This document shows positions 62,612-64,000 of a stretch of DNA of 64,000 nt, in pieces (position 1 is the stretch's first letter; every line of letters starts with the position of its first letter). The DNA comes from CAJQLB01 sp041392065 (GTDB lineage Bacteria; Bacteroidota; Bacteroidia; Flavobacteriales; Flavobacteriaceae). The notes beneath the pieces are model-generated. The model did no database searches. It worked only from the letters and a program-made list of their open reading frames with translations, and was not told the DNA's origin. The DNA lies in assembly GCA_041392065.1 (NCBI GenBank), contig JAWKMU010000006.1:1-64000 (forward strand), written 5' to 3'. A program made the translations under genes and the position numbers.

Positions 62612-63193
62612 TTAAGTTTTACAAAAATCATTTTTAAGCTTCACTTCGTTTAGCGTTTCCCAAACCTCATCTTCATAAGGCTTTGGTGAAAATTTAAAAT
62701 GGATGATAGTTTTACTTTCTTCTTTACAATGATAAGTCTTAACAATCACATATAAAGTCATTGGTTTTTTGGTGTAACGTGTATCGTGAGTTTTTACCTT
62801 GCCTATAAATTCTGATTCATTTTTTTTAATGAATACAGCATTAGTTTTTCGCAAAGGTTTATCATCAATTTTATAAAAATCTAGACCTAATAACCCATCA
62901 AAATAATACTGAATGTTTTTTTCTAAATCATTAGTGGTTACATCTTCTATATTGTTAATGTTCCAAGCCCAAACATAAGACCAGAAATTTTGGCTTTCTT
63001 GTTTTGACCAACCTTTGGGGAAACGCAAATCTTCATAGCCTTCATACTTTATATCTTGAGCAAAACCAATTGGAAATTGTATAATTTCTTTTATCCAGGT
63101 GCTATCTGACTTAAAGACTTCGAGGTGTTGTTCTTCTTGTGCAAAAAGAGTTATATTAAAGAATAGTAAAAGTAATATTGAAAAATATTTCAT
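62612..63193 (-). CDS. Exported protein of unknown function
   Basis: A 193-residue protein with signal peptide ending LFAQE (about 20). It is rich in aromatic and charged residues (FPKGWSKQESQNFWSYVWAW, YYFDGLLGLDFY). No family is recognised. It starts 2 bases after the stop of the S41 peptidase gene, so they form an operon. Confidence 0.75.
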   Translation of the reverse strand: MKYFSILLLLFFNITLFAQEEQHLEVFKSDSTWIKEIIQFPIGFAQDIKYEGYEDLRFPKGWSKQESQNFWSYVWAWNINNIEDVTTNDLEKNIQYYFDGLLGLDFYKIDDKPLRKTNAVFIKKNESEFIGKVKTHDTRYTKKPMTLYVIVKTYHCKEESKTIIHFKFSPKPYEDEVWETLNEVKLKNDFCKT

Positions 63194-63195
63194 AG

Positions 63196-64000
63196 CTATT
63201 TATCATTAATTAAGTTAATGGCAAACTCTTTTACTGAGTCTACTTTATTTAAATAATCGTCTATATTTTGTGTGATGTAATAATCTGGCAAAATACCTTT
63301 TTCGTCAGGAAGCTCTACAGCGTTTAGTCTTGACTCAGTATTTGCAACATAAAACACCAACTTCGTATTGGTTAGTCTGCAAACTGTTTGCCCTGCTGTA
63401 CACATTTGGTTAGAGCCAAGTTCTTCACCAATAATTATTCCTAGCTTGTGATGTTTTGCAAGAGCCATAAAATGTCCTGTTGTGGATTTTCCATTTCCAT
63501 CAATCAAAAAATAAAGTTGTCCTTTAAATGAATTGGCATGAGGCTTTATGTTTTCATCTGTAAAATAAGTAAATGGTTTATTCATCAGGTATTTTAATAG
63601 ATAGATACTGGATTCTGGAGAACCTCCTCCATTAAACCTGAGGTCAATAATTAAATTTTTGATGCTTTGTTCTTTTAATTTCTTGAAACTTTCGTCAATA
63701 AATGTTTCAAACTCATTTAAATTATTCCAAGGGTAAAAGTTAAATGAAGATATGGTTAAAATTGCAGTGTCATTGTTTTCTAAAAACTCTAAACACAAAT
63801 TATTTTCACACTTTTTAATTGACTCGTCTGTATAAGGAACTTTAAAAGTTTGGGCTTGATTTAATAAAATAGAGCTTGATTTATTATTTACTTTTATTGA
63901 ATAGGATTCTGGAAAACCAAGAGCATAAGGAATCATTTCTGTAGACCAAGCATTGAAAAAATGCACTTTACTGGTTTGAACATATCCTTGAGATTCTATA
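63196..64000 (-). CDS. S41 family peptidase, partial at right edge
   Basis: The C-terminal part of an S41-like exported protease. The reading frame stays open to the window's last base, so the true start lies outside; internal GTG at 63966 is not the start. The core motif LIIDLRFNGGGSPESS is followed by FLIDGNGKSTTGHFMALAKH, where the catalytic Ser would lie, and then IGEELGSNQ. Unlike prc at 22132 no PDZ domain is visible. Related proteins are common in Flavobacteria; substrates are unknown. Confidence 0.85.
   Translation of the reverse strand, partial: IESQGYVQTSKVHFFNAWSTEMIPYALGFPESYSIKVNNKSSSILLNQAQTFKVPYTDESIKKCENNLCLEFLENNDTAILTISSFNFYPWNNLNEFETFIDESFKKLKEQSIKNLIIDLRFNGGGSPESSIYLLKYLMNKPFTYFTDENIKPHANSFKGQLYFLIDGNGKSTTGHFMALAKHHKLGIIIGEELGSNQMCTAGQTVCRLTNTKLVFYVANTESRLNAVELPDEKGILPDYYITQNIDDYLNKVDSVKEFAINLINDK

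Overview
The window is a chromosomal stretch of a low-GC bacterium of the phylum Bacteroidota, very probably a marine member of the Flavobacteriaceae. The support is the gene content: a Porin_10-type porin, HMG-CoA reductase followed by a GYDIA-type GHMP kinase, a coaX-OMP-TPR-lptC-CNNM-PpiD run, SDR-type threonine dehydrogenase, DUF5522 and DUF4136 proteins. TAnnTTTG promoter boxes and the near absence of Shine-Dalgarno sequences agree. I see no prophage, insertion sequence, CRISPR array or rRNA operon. Most of the window is core genome.

Layout. 1-11 kb: porin, RNase HII, a propeller lipoprotein, an OmpA-family protein with an acidic linker, a DUF819 transporter, a secreted Xaa-Pro aminopeptidase and two small lipoproteins. 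11-22 kb: lipB with a coupled 32-residue gene, a YqaE/Pmp3 gene, lysS, tandem alpha/beta hydrolases, a diheme cytochrome lipoprotein, a met-zincin-like protease, and lpxB-orf-surE. 22-34 kb: tail-specific protease with a lone OppC-type permease, DUF4136 lipoprotein, DUF5522-hutU, a PLP deaminase and glucosaminidase cluster, NlpC/P60 lipoprotein, ComEC, thioredoxin. 34-48 kb: two POT peptide transporters, the mevalonate pair mvaA-GHMP kinase, and a seven-gene leftward operon from coaX to a PpiD-like foldase. 48-64 kb: tRNA-Phe, a type II sulfide:quinone oxidoreductase, threonine dehydrogenase, M13 peptidase, a coupled agmatinase / GNAT-repeat / zinc-ribbon operon, a tail-less SSB, a two-lesion pseudogene, metG, LD-carboxypeptidase and an S41 peptidase cut by the right edge.

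How the genes work together. Envelope biogenesis dominates: lipid A (lpxB), LPS export (lptC), outer-membrane proteins, a periplasmic foldase, peptidoglycan hydrolases (glucosaminidase-LysM, NlpC/P60, LD-carboxypeptidase) and several exported peptidases (M24, M13, met-zincin, S41). These peptidases and the two POT transporters fit a protein- and peptide-degrading lifestyle. Small genes missed by a length cutoff were recovered by hand: a 32-residue membrane peptide after lipB, a 52-residue YqaE/Pmp3 protein and a 53-residue DUF5522 protein. The least ordinary signals are an exact 18-residue charged repeat fused to a GNAT domain and coupled to a zinc-ribbon gene, a 10-bp-phased triple repeat in the promoter region of that operon, and a REP-like sequence apparently lying in frame inside metG.
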